NCBI GenBank assembly: GCA_963702235.1
Contig: CAVPBZ010000012.1
Location: forward strand, 1-64,000
Origin: PALSA-505 sp963702235
GTDB taxonomy: Bacteria > Actinomycetota > Actinomycetes > Streptosporangiales > Streptosporangiaceae
DNA: 64,000 nt
Direction: 5' to 3'
Below are positions 27,931-35,528 of this stretch, in pieces; the stretch's first letter is position 1; every line of letters starts with the position of its first letter. The notes below the pieces were generated by a model. The model was not told the origin of the DNA. It saw nothing but the letters and a program-made list of their open reading frames with translations, and made no database searches. The position numbers and the translations under genes were made by a program.

Positions 27931-28010
27931 CGGCATCGTCGATGCCGAGTTATACCCCACCCAAGGGGTGGAACTCGGCATCGATCATGGTGATTGATCA
28001 TCGGAGGTCC
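27931..28010 (+). promoter_or_regulatory. Leader with overlapping, mutually exclusive hairpins
   Basis: CGGCATC (27931-27937) can pair with GATGCCG (27941-27947). The longer GATGCCGAGTT (27941-27951) pairs exactly with AACTCGGCATC (27972-27982), with an inner ACCCC/GGGGT stem. The two hairpins share one strand, so only one can form. A third weak stem (GATCA/TGATC) follows near 27983-28000. The kinase gene of the amino-sugar locus begins 74 bases downstream. An attenuator or a protein-binding palindrome array are both possible. Confidence 0.5.
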
Positions 28011-28055
28011 GCGGATGACACTATGGACTACGCCGGACCGGGATGAAGGAGCGGC

Positions 28056-29066
28056 GTGCCCGAACGCGAAATGCGGAAATCCGCGGCTGAGGCGTCACCA
28101 CCTGCGACCGCCATCGCCGCGGACACCGGCGCACAGGTCACCGGCACACCGAACACCGGCGCACCAGACACCGGCACCTCGGACACCGTCTCGCGGATCG
28201 CGGCAGCGCTGGATGGCATGGGACCCGTGCTGGGGGTCGATGCGGGCGGCACCAGCACCCGCGCGGCCCTCGTGGTTGACGGCGCAGTGGCGGAGCGGTA
28301 CTCCAGCGGCCCGTTCAATTTCCTGCTGTCCGAAGACGGCGTTCCGCGGATGGCGGCGCTGGCCCGGGCCGCCCGGCCGTCGGCAGTGGGTATCGGCGTT
28401 CCCGGCATCGCCAGGCAGCCCGGTGCCGCGGCCGCATTCGCCGCCGCCGTCAGCGAGGCCTGCGGCGTGCGCACCAGGGTGGCCACCGACGCGACTGTCG
28501 CCTGGCTGGGCGCCTTCCTCGGCGGCCCGGGCATCATCGTGATCGCAGGAACGGGCTCGGTGGCGGTCGGCGGCTCCCCCGGCGCTCTGGAGCAGGTCGG
28601 CGGCCACGGGCACCTCGTCGGCGACGAAGGCAGCGGCTACTGGGTCGGCAGGATGGCGCTGCGGGCCGCCCTGGCAGCCGCCGAAGGAACGGGCCCGCCC
28701 ACCGGGCTGAGCAGTGCCCTCACCGCGGCGGCCGGCGCCGCGCTGGACGAGCTCGTGGTCCGGGTACAGCGCTCCCCCGGGGACCGCAGCCTCCTGACCG
28801 GATTCGCGCCAGTGGTAGGCAGGTGCGCCGACGGGCCGGACGAGGACCCGGTCGCGCGCGCGATCATTGCCGGGGCAGCGGCGGCCCTGGCCGCGCTGGC
28901 CGCTGCGCTGCGGCAGCGGCTCGGCGAGCTGCCGGTTGCCTACGCGGGCGGCGTGTTCGCGATCCCGGCGCTGCGGGCGGCCTTCCGGCAGACGACCGGC
29001 GCGGTGGCGCCGCTGGCCCCGCCGGAGATAGGCGCGGCGCTGCTCGCCGCGAGCCAGGAAGCGTGA
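28056..29066 (+). CDS. N-acetylglucosamine kinase-like protein (BadF/BadG/BcrA/BcrD ATPase family)
   Basis: The 336-residue ASKHA kinase has PHOSPHATE1 PVLGVDAGGTSTRAALV, IGVPGIARQPG, PHOSPHATE2 GIIVIAGTGSVAVGG, GGHGHLVGDEGSGYWVGR (sugar-binding loop typical of GlcNAc kinases) and the ADENOSINE motif AYAGGVFAIPAL. The N-terminal 45 residues are a Thr/Pro/Gly repeat. It probably phosphorylates GlcNAc or MurNAc released from the wall. GAAGGAGCGGC precedes the GTG start. The stop overlaps the next start (GTGA). With murQ and murR nearby, the context is cell-wall sugar recovery. Confidence 0.82.
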   Translation: MPEREMRKSAAEASPPATAIAADTGAQVTGTPNTGAPDTGTSDTVSRIAAALDGMGPVLGVDAGGTSTRAALVVDGAVAERYSSGPFNFLLSEDGVPRMAALARAARPSAVGIGVPGIARQPGAAAAFAAAVSEACGVRTRVATDATVAWLGAFLGGPGIIVIAGTGSVAVGGSPGALEQVGGHGHLVGDEGSGYWVGRMALRAALAAAEGTGPPTGLSSALTAAAGAALDELVVRVQRSPGDRSLLTGFAPVVGRCADGPDEDPVARAIIAGAAAALAALAAALRQRLGELPVAYAGGVFAIPALRAAFRQTTGAVAPLAPPEIGAALLAASQEA

Positions 29067-30097
29067 CCGCCGGCGAGGTGCTCGCGGCGGCGGTGCGGTC
29101 GGGCGTGATCCCGGGTGCGGTCTTCGCCGCCGGCGCGCCGGGGCGGCCGGCCGAGGTCGTGGTTGCCGGGGCGGCCCAGGTGCGGGGCGGCCCGCACCGG
29201 GAGATGGACCGGGACACGGTGTTCGACCTGGCGTCCCTGACCAAGGTGGTGGCCACGCTGCCCGCCGTGCTGCGCCTGGCCGGGCTCGGCGCGCTGGCGC
29301 TGGAGGACCGGGTGACACGGTTCCTGGCTGGGTTCCGCGGCGGGGGGCGCGACGCGGTCACCGTCCGCCAGCTGCTGGCCCACACCGCGGGGCTGCCGGC
29401 CGGGCTGCCGTTCTGGGAGCGCTGCCCGGACCCGGACGAGGCCGGCCGGGCGCTGCTGCGGGTACCGCTCAGCCACCTGCCGGGGACCAGGGTCGTGTAC
29501 TCGGACATCGGATTCATGCTGCTGGGCCGCATGGTGTCCGCGGTCACCGGCTCGGCGCTTGACGTCAGCGTCGGCGAGCTGGTCACCCGGCCGCTCGGGA
29601 TGACCCGGACCTGCTTCCGGCCGGAGGCCGGAGCGGCCGGGCAGGCCGCCGCGACCGAAGTGCAGCCCGACAGCACCGCTCTCGTGGGGGTCGTGCACGA
29701 TGAGAACGCCCGCTTTCTCGGCGGTGTCGCCGGGCACGCCGGACTGTTCGCGCCGGCGGGCGATCTGGTGCGTTACCTGAACGAGGCCTGGCTGGGCGGG
29801 GACTTCCTGGCTGCCGCGTGCAGGCGGGAGGCGGGCCGGAACCAGACCGGGGGGCTGGGCGGCGCGCGCGGGCTCGGCTGGGTGCTGCGCGGGGATCCGG
29901 CCGACTCGATGGGCACCCGCTGGCCGCCCGGCAGCGTCAGCCACACCGGCTTCACCGGCACCAGCCTGGCCTGCGATCCGGTCAGCGGGGGGTGGGCGGT
30001 GCTGCTCACCAACGAGGTCCACTTCGGCCGGGACCGGGGCGTCATCCGGCGGCTGCGCGAGGCCGTGCACGACTGCTGCGCGCCGCCGCCGCACTGA
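29063..30097 (+). CDS. Serine hydrolase, class C beta-lactamase/penicillin-binding-like
   Basis: The 344-residue protein has SxxK in FDLASLTKVVATL, the tyrosine motif as VVYSDIGFMLLGRM (YSD in place of YxN) and HTGFTGTS near the C-terminus. QLLAHTAGLPAG and GGVAGHAGLFAPAGDL are typical of this hydrolase family. No signal peptide is visible. Members encoded in MurQ loci are thought to act on muropeptides or wall fragments. It is coupled to the kinase by a GTGA overlap. Confidence 0.82.
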   Translation: MTAGEVLAAAVRSGVIPGAVFAAGAPGRPAEVVVAGAAQVRGGPHREMDRDTVFDLASLTKVVATLPAVLRLAGLGALALEDRVTRFLAGFRGGGRDAVTVRQLLAHTAGLPAGLPFWERCPDPDEAGRALLRVPLSHLPGTRVVYSDIGFMLLGRMVSAVTGSALDVSVGELVTRPLGMTRTCFRPEAGAAGQAAATEVQPDSTALVGVVHDENARFLGGVAGHAGLFAPAGDLVRYLNEAWLGGDFLAAACRREAGRNQTGGLGGARGLGWVLRGDPADSMGTRWPPGSVSHTGFTGTSLACDPVSGGWAVLLTNEVHFGRDRGVIRRLREAVHDCCAPPPH

Positions 30098-30127
30098 CGC
30101 ACGCAGCCGAGCCACGCGGTCAGGCGG

Positions 30128-31072
30128 TCAGCGGCTGGACGTGCGGCGCCGCCCGATCGCCGCGTAGGTCCGCTCCAGCGCATCGACGGTCTCCTCGAAG
30201 TTGCGCTGCGCGACCAGCGCGAAGAGGCAATCGACGACGGTGAACTGGGCGATCCTGCTGGTCATCGCGCCGGACCGGAACGTCGTCTCGCGCGCCGCCG
30301 TGGTCAGCACGAGGTCGGCGACGCCCGCCAGCGCCGACCGGGGGTGGTTGGTGAGCGCCACCGCGAGCGCGCCGTTGGCCTTGGCCACCCGGACCGGGTC
30401 GATCGTGTCCAGCGTCGTACCGGTGTAGGAGATGCCGAGCGCTACGTCCCCGGGGCCGAGCATGGCCGCCGAGGTGAGCGCCATGTGCGTGTCCGTCCAG
30501 GCGTACACGATCTTCCCGAGGCGGTGCAGCTTCTGCTGCAAGTCGAGGGCGACGAGGCCGCTGGCGCCGACGCCGTACACGTCGATGCGCCGGGCGTTGA
30601 GCACCGCGTCAACCACCTTGCTGAGCACGTCGAAGTCGATCTGGCCGATCGTCTCCTCGACGGCGCGGGCGTCCGCGTGGCCCACCTTTCGCACCACGGT
30701 GGCGATGTCGTCGTCTGGGGCGATGTCACCGGACACCGAACGCCAGGTCCCTGCGGCGCCGTGCCCGGCGGTAGCGGCCAGGGCGATCCGCAGCGCGGGG
30801 TAACCGTCGAGCCCGATCGCGCGGCAGAACCTGATGATCGTGGTGCCCGAGGTCTGCGCCCGCTCCGCGTACTCGGAGATCGTCCAGCGGGCCGCCCGGC
30901 CGGGGTCACTGACGGCGAGGCGGGCCACGCGCTGCTCGGCCGGGGCGAGGCTGGGCATCAGGGCGCGTATCCGCACCACCACGTTGACCGAGGCCTCGGA
31001 CTCCTTCGCCTGACCGCTCTGACGTCCCCCTGACGCAGGACGCCTCGTTGTGGCCGATCGCCGAGCAGCCAT
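30128..31072 (-). CDS. MurR/RpiR family transcriptional regulator
   Basis: The 314-residue regulator has an N-terminal HTH (RVARLAVSDPGRAARWTISEYAERAQTSGTTIIRFCRAIGLDGYPALR is spread over about residues 40-85). Its C-terminal SIS sugar-phosphate sensing domain has IDVYGVGASGLVALDLQQKL, LGISYTGTTLDTI and VALTNHPRSALAGVAD. These regulators respond to MurNAc-6-phosphate or related sugar phosphates. I chose the ATG at 31072, with GGAGG ten bases upstream; an in-frame GTG at 31078 is also possible. It is divergent from murQ and convergent with the serine hydrolase gene. Confidence 0.9.
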   Translation of the reverse strand: MAARRSATTRRPASGGRQSGQAKESEASVNVVVRIRALMPSLAPAEQRVARLAVSDPGRAARWTISEYAERAQTSGTTIIRFCRAIGLDGYPALRIALAATAGHGAAGTWRSVSGDIAPDDDIATVVRKVGHADARAVEETIGQIDFDVLSKVVDAVLNARRIDVYGVGASGLVALDLQQKLHRLGKIVYAWTDTHMALTSAAMLGPGDVALGISYTGTTLDTIDPVRVAKANGALAVALTNHPRSALAGVADLVLTTAARETTFRSGAMTSRIAQFTVVDCLFALVAQRNFEETVDALERTYAAIGRRRTSSR

Positions 31073-31366
31073 CGCCACCCAACCTCCATTCACCGTGGGC
31101 TATTGCCCACGGGTAACCACGCTCACCGGCTATCCCCGGCCCATCGGTCGGTGGCCGCTCCGCGTTACTCGGCGATCAGCCTACAGCGAGCATCTGGACA
31201 AACGCTTGCATGAACACGAGGCGCGCCGTAAACCTGCGCCCCCTAGTCGTGCGTCATTTACTCAGACGGCCACTAGTCTAGGTATCAAAGTCACCATCAG
31301 CGTACCGTGAACGTTCCGTAGTGCCGCCGGGACGCGTCGGGTCCTACCTCGCAGTGGAGGCACGTC
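31073..31366. promoter_or_regulatory. Divergent murR-murQ promoter region
   Basis: A 294-base region between divergent genes, AT-richer than its surroundings near 31180-31310. A short palindrome GAACGTTC lies at about 31309-31316, 50 bases before the murQ start. I cannot assign a MurR site with certainty. Confidence 0.4.
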
Positions 31367-32293
31367 TTGACGATCGCCCGTGATGCCGCTCTGCTCGCCG
31401 GGCTGGCGACTGAGCAGGCCGATTCCGAGTTCAGCGACCTCGACAGGCTGCCTGTCCCCGAGCTCGTGACGCTGATGGCGGACCAGGCGCGGCGGGCCGG
31501 CGAGGCGGTGGCCGACGCGGCGATGCTGATCGCGCCCGTGGTCGAGGCGGTGGTGTTCCGGCTCGGCGTCGGCGGCCGGCTCATCTACGTCGGCGCGGGC
31601 ACGGCCGGCCGGATCGGCATGCTGGACGCGGCCGAGGCCGCGCCGACGTTTAGCGTCCCCGACGGCATGATCGCCGCCATCATGGCCGGCGGGCAGGACG
31701 CGTTCGGCTCCGCCCAGGAGAACGTGGAGGACGACCCGGCGGCGGGCGCCGACGCGCTCGACCGGCTCGGCGTCAGCGAACGGGACGCGGTCCTCGGCCT
31801 GACGGCCAGCGGGCGGACGCCCTACGTGCTGGGGGCGATCCGCCGCGCCAACGAGCTCGGCGCGCTGACCGTCGGCCTGGCCTGCAACCAGAACACGCCG
31901 ATCGGCGCGCTCGCCCAGTTCCCGATCGAGATCCCCGTCGGGCCCGAGGTCATCGCCGGCTCGACCCGGCTGAACGCGGGCACGGTGCAGAAGATCGTGC
32001 TCAACATCATCTCCACGGCGTCGATGGTCCGGCTGGGCAAGACCTACGGCAGCCTGATGGTGGACGTCCGGCCCACCAACACCAAGCTGCGCGAGCGCGC
32101 CGTGCGCATCGTGACCTCGATCAGCGGGGTGCCGCCGCGGCAGGCCCGCCGCGCGCTCGTCGCCAGCGGATGGCGGCCCAAGGTAGCCAGCATCGTGGCG
32201 GCCTCCCGGCTCGACCCGGACGAGGCCAGCATCCTGCTCGACCTGCACGGCGGCCGCCTGCGCGACGCGCTCGACGCCGCCGCCCGGCGGTGA
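31367..32293 (+). CDS. murQ: N-acetylmuramic acid 6-phosphate etherase
   Basis: This 308-residue enzyme matches MurQ over its whole length. It has the TEQADSEFSDLDRLP start, GRLIYVGAGTAGRIGMLDAAEAAPTF (signature spanning about residues 71-96, with Glu90), ENVEDDPAAG (Glu121), GLTASGRTPYVLGA and VIAGSTRLNAGTVQKIVLN. It cleaves the lactyl ether of MurNAc-6-phosphate to GlcNAc-6-phosphate and D-lactate. The TTG start follows GGAGG by seven bases. No MurP PTS permease is adjacent, so the substrate probably arises from a kinase acting on imported or cytosolic MurNAc. Confidence 0.93.
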   Translation: MTIARDAALLAGLATEQADSEFSDLDRLPVPELVTLMADQARRAGEAVADAAMLIAPVVEAVVFRLGVGGRLIYVGAGTAGRIGMLDAAEAAPTFSVPDGMIAAIMAGGQDAFGSAQENVEDDPAAGADALDRLGVSERDAVLGLTASGRTPYVLGAIRRANELGALTVGLACNQNTPIGALAQFPIEIPVGPEVIAGSTRLNAGTVQKIVLNIISTASMVRLGKTYGSLMVDVRPTNTKLRERAVRIVTSISGVPPRQARRALVASGWRPKVASIVAASRLDPDEASILLDLHGGRLRDALDAAARR

Positions 32294-33137
32294 CCACGGA
32301 CTGACCGCCTGCCGCAGGCACCGGGACGGGCGTAACGCGCGGCAGGCGAGCGCGTACCGCTGCGGCGGCATCCCGAGCAGCGCGGAGAAGTCGCGGGACA
32401 GGTGCGCCTGGTCGCTGTAGCTGAGCCGCGCGGCCAGGCCTGCCCAGTCAACATCGCGCTGCAGCCGGGCCTGCTCGGCCGCCTCGTACAGCCGGTAGCG
32501 GCGGATCACCGCCTTGGCGCTGACCCCCACGTGATCGGCGAACCGGCGCTGCAGCTGCCGGACACCGAGCCCCGCCCCCGCCGCGAGCGCGTCGACCCGG
32601 ACGAGCGAGGGATCGGCCGCCGCGCGTTCGGCGATCGAGGTGGTCAGCTCGCACGGCTGCGGCCCGGGCGGCACGATCGCGGCCAGGAAACCGTCGGCCA
32701 GCCGCGCCATCTCCTCGCCACCGGCCGCCTCCGCCAGCCGGCGGCTGAGCGCGGCGGCCGGCTCGCCGAACAGCTCGGCCAGCGGGATGGCCCGGTCCGT
32801 GATCGCCGAGGCGGGCCCGGTGAGGAACGGGCGGAAGCGCCGGCCGGAACATGATGCCGAGCGCCCGGCCCGCGCCGCTCAGCGTGCGCGCGTCGATCCG
32901 CGTCTTCACCCCGTGGACCAGCACCGTCCCGTCGGTGAACACCACGTTGACGACCGGGTGGGCGAGCACCTGCTGGGTGTAGGGCGGCCGGCCGCGCAGA
33001 TCCCAGGTCGCGACCCAGTAGCGGTCCACGAACCGGGCCACGTCCGGCGACGGCGGGTACCGGTCCAGCCGGAAGTGCGCGAGCCCGGCCTCCGGCATGA
33101 CGATCCCGCGGGCGTCTTCCTGCACCGGCCGGACCAT
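32294..33137 (-). CDS. AraC family transcriptional regulator (frame broken)
   Basis: The N-terminal sensing part (RLDRYPPSPDVARFVDRYWVATWDL, then VLAHPVVNVVFTDGTVLVHG) is typical of the DUF6597 group of AraC regulators. The C-terminal double HTH (GVRQLQRRFADHVGVSAKAVIRRYRLYEA, then YSDQAHLSRDFSALLGMPPQRYA) follows after a frame change at about 32845. No stop follows shortly after the HTH in that frame: it stays open antisense into murQ to 31262. The true C-terminus is therefore uncertain and another indel is likely near 32300. The ATG at 33137 is the likely start. Confidence 0.75.
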
Positions 33138-33202
33138 CCTGACAACGTAACCGACGCGACCGACAATCCGATGTCCCGAACGGCTCCGCCCGCACCATGC
33201 GC

Positions 33203-33577
33203 TCAGGCCTGGAGCATGACCTGCCAGGGCCGCACCTGCACGATGAAGAAGCCGCTGACGACGCTCGCGTCCTCTTCGGTCGCCAGCCTGGTGGCCTCGC
33301 CGATCCTGTCCAGGCCGGGCAGCCGCAGGACCGTCATCCCGGCCGCGTCCTCGTCGGCGAGCGGGCCGGCCGCCACGAGATAGCCGCGCTCGCGCATGCG
33401 GGCGAGAAAAGCCGCGTGCTCGCGGAACCGCGGATCGGCGAACAGCCCGCGGCCGGCCGCCAGCGCGTCCGGGCCCGGCCGGTGCATCAGCGCGACCCAG
33501 GTCGCCTCGCCCGCCGCGCCCGCCTGCGGGCCGGCCTGCACCAGCACCTCCCGGCGGATCGGCGGTAGCGGTCTCAC
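33203..33577 (-). CDS. YCII-related (YciI-like) domain protein
   Basis: The 124-residue protein has a ferredoxin-like alpha-beta fold pattern. It contains ATWVALMHRPGPDA, FREHAAFLARMRERGYLVAAGPLADEDAAGMTVLRL, then ATEEDASVVSGFFIVQVRPWQVML. The His/Asp pair of YCII proteins is visible (EHAAFL, GPLADED). YciI-like proteins are small, and some are dehydrochlorinase-like. It starts with GTG overlapping the ArsR stop (GTGA), so it is probably controlled by that regulator. Confidence 0.8.
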   Translation of the reverse strand: MRPLPPIRREVLVQAGPQAGAAGEATWVALMHRPGPDALAAGRGLFADPRFREHAAFLARMRERGYLVAAGPLADEDAAGMTVLRLPGLDRIGEATRLATEEDASVVSGFFIVQVRPWQVMLQA

Positions 33578-33879
33578 TGTGGGCCCCTTCCCCGCTGGCT
33601 GACCTCCTGCGCGTACGCCGACAGCACCGTGTCCCAGGTCTGCACCAGCCAGTGCTGCACGGCCGCCAGCCCGCCCGGCGCGAGCGCATACAGGTTCCGC
33701 GTCCCCACGGTCCGGTGCTCGATCAGCCCGGCGCTGCTCAGCACCCGCAGGTGCTTGCTCACCGCGGGACGGCCGACCGGCAGCCGCTCGGCCAGCTTGC
33801 CGACCGGCGTCGGCCCGCAACAGAAGCACGGGCGCAAGACCCGGAAATCCAATTCTCCCGAACGGCTCCGATCCGGCAT
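33574..33879 (-). CDS. ArsR-type winged-helix regulator (N-terminus uncertain)
   Basis: The recognisable part is VGKLAERLPVGRPAVSKHLRVLSSAGLIEHRTVGTRNLYALAPGGLAAVQHWL, spread over about residues 26-80. This is an HTH_20/ArsR domain of the group found next to YCII or SRPBCC genes. The first 25 residues (with CFCC) do not fit the family, so the start or a frame break near 33800 is in doubt. It is coupled to the YCII gene by a GTGA overlap. Confidence 0.72.
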   Translation of the reverse strand: MPDRSRSGELDFRVLRPCFCCGPTPVGKLAERLPVGRPAVSKHLRVLSSAGLIEHRTVGTRNLYALAPGGLAAVQHWLVQTWDTVLSAYAQEVSQRGRGPQ

Positions 33880-33914
33880 GACGGGAACCGCAAGGCCCGC
33901 GCGGAAATACAGAA

Positions 33915-33952
33915 CGCCGCCGCGGGACCCGGCTGCGGGTCCCGCGGCGGCG
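33915..33952 (-). terminator. Strong hairpin terminator
   Basis: A 16-bp perfect stem: CGCCGCCGCGGGACCC (33915-33930) pairs with GGGTCCCGCGGCGGCG (33937-33952) around a six-base loop. Read on the minus strand it lies 19 bases after the stop of the secreted repeat-protein gene and is followed by a T-richer stretch. It separates that gene from the ArsR gene. Confidence 0.75.
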
Positions 33953-33970
33953 CGTCCGGCCTGTTGTTGC

Positions 33971-35221
33971 CTAGCTGATGCCGACCTTCGCCGACGCGAC
34001 GTTGACCGTCGTGCCGGGCGCCAGCCCGAGCGGGTTGCTCGGAACCGTCACGATCAGCTGGATCATGATCACATGGATGGAGGTGGAGGTCTTGATCACG
34101 CGGTGCAGCCACAGCGTGCCGAGCCCGGCCAGGGACAGCTTCGTGTTGGCCGGCGGGTTGTCACTGAGCCCCGGGAACCCGGCCACGGCCAGGCTCACGA
34201 AGGACGAGGTGTCACCGAGCGTCGGCGGGTTGCCGTTCGCCGTGACGTCGGCCTTGACTGCCGTCGCCGTCACGAGCCCGGCGAGCAAGTTCAGGCCCTG
34301 GATGGTCGAGGTGACCTCACCCGAGGTGACCTTGTGGGTCTGCACGCCCTCGGCTGTGTCGACCGCGGTCCCGCTGATCGCGAGGAGAGGCACGGACACC
34401 AGCGCGCCACCGTTCGTCCTGGTCATGCCGTCGGTGCCGAAGCAGGCCAGCGGCTGAGGGAACACCTCGCCGAGCAGCACCGCGCTGCTCAGCACGTTTG
34501 CTGATGCGGCGTACGAGAGCCCGCTCAGCAGGCCGCCGAACAGGCCGCCCAGGCCGCTGTTGGCGTAGGACACGACGACCTGCGTGCCGATGGGCGCCAG
34601 CGGGGTACTGAGCGTCACGACCACGTGGATGCCGATGACCGTCAGGTCCGCCTTGCTCGCCCCGACCCGGCCGGTCTGCTGGTTGAGGATCACGTAGCCC
34701 ACGCCGGGCAGCGTGAGCTTCGTGTTGGGAGCGGGCGTCCCGCTGACCGGGATGCCGAGCACCTTGAGGTTGACGAACACGGTGCCCGCCGCACTCGTGC
34801 TGAACTTCCCGGTGCTGTTATCCCGGCTGGTGGTGCTGACCGACGTCACGGCGTCAGCCGTCACGAGCCCCCCGAGCACGTTGGCCGACTGAATGGTGGT
34901 CGAGCTGGTGGTGGCCACACCCGTGCCGGTGGTCTCCGACGCGACGCTCGTGTCGATCGTGCCGGTGCTGAGCACGCCCGGGACGCCCACCGACGGCGAC
35001 GTGTTCGTGTGCGTCACGCCGACCTGGTCCGTGCAGCCCAGTACGGACAGCGCCGACCGGCCCGACTTGACAACGCCGCCGACGTTCACCGAAGTGCCGT
35101 ACGCGCTGCCCTCGAAGCCGATCTTCCCGGTCTTGGCGAGCGCAGGCGAGGCCTGGACAAGCACACTCGCTATTAATGCGGCAATGACCGCAAGCCAGAC
35201 AGTCTGGATTCTTCGCAACAT
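33971..35221 (-). CDS. Secreted choice-of-anchor P family protein with two repeats
   Basis: The 416-residue protein has a signal peptide (MLRRIQTVWLAVIAALIASV to PALA). Two beta-rich repeats of about 150 residues follow. Each has GLVTA-AV, a VNLKVLGIPV or SLAVAGFPGL strand, PNTKLTLPG or ANTKLSLAG and a closing VVVTLSTP or IVTVPSNP strand. Cys occurs in VLGCTDQVG and LACFGTDG. I chose the ATG at 35221 because the signal peptide starts there, although the frame stays open upstream. It is probably a surface or exported protein of unknown role. Confidence 0.75.
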   Translation of the reverse strand: MLRRIQTVWLAVIAALIASVLVQASPALAKTGKIGFEGSAYGTSVNVGGVVKSGRSALSVLGCTDQVGVTHTNTSPSVGVPGVLSTGTIDTSVASETTGTGVATTSSTTIQSANVLGGLVTADAVTSVSTTSRDNSTGKFSTSAAGTVFVNLKVLGIPVSGTPAPNTKLTLPGVGYVILNQQTGRVGASKADLTVIGIHVVVTLSTPLAPIGTQVVVSYANSGLGGLFGGLLSGLSYAASANVLSSAVLLGEVFPQPLACFGTDGMTRTNGGALVSVPLLAISGTAVDTAEGVQTHKVTSGEVTSTIQGLNLLAGLVTATAVKADVTANGNPPTLGDTSSFVSLAVAGFPGLSDNPPANTKLSLAGLGTLWLHRVIKTSTSIHVIMIQLIVTVPSNPLGLAPGTTVNVASAKVGIS

Positions 35222-35528
35222 GTCCCCGCCCTCTCGGTTATCCCCTGTCAGGCGCTTCAGCGCGCCCGACCCCTGGGGCCAGCGTAACCCCATGGGACAA
35301 TTGCGGGAACCCATCCGACATACTTGGCTACCCTGTGCGACGATCTGGTTGCTGAACAGCGCATATGTTTCGCGCTGGTTACACATCATGCCCCCATCGG
35401 ACGCCACAACGGTCAAACGATGCCCCTCTAGTGGTCAATAGTCACGGTTGCTACAGTCAAGAAATAGTCAACTTTGGGCCCTGCCTGGGCCGCCGCCGCG
35501 GGCGCATAGGGTGCAAGACGTGCGACGC
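35222..35528. promoter_or_regulatory. Divergent promoter region of the secreted protein and treY
   Basis: A 307-base divergent intergenic region. Near 35430-35472 the short string AGTCA recurs (GGTCAATAGTCACGG, ACAGTCAAGAAATAGTCAAC), which could be regulatory half sites. No promoter hexamers are assigned. Confidence 0.35.

Noticed and set aside
28130..28185. Short near-repeats (ACACCGGCGCACC and similar) as a possible CRISPR-like array
   Set aside because: The units are contiguous, imperfect and in frame, and encode the Thr/Pro/Gly N-terminus of the kinase. There are no spacers.
31262..32293. Extension of the AraC gene antisense through murQ
   Set aside because: The frame stays open by composition only. 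The HTH ends at about 32330 and nothing beyond it looks like a regulator, while murQ on the other strand is complete.
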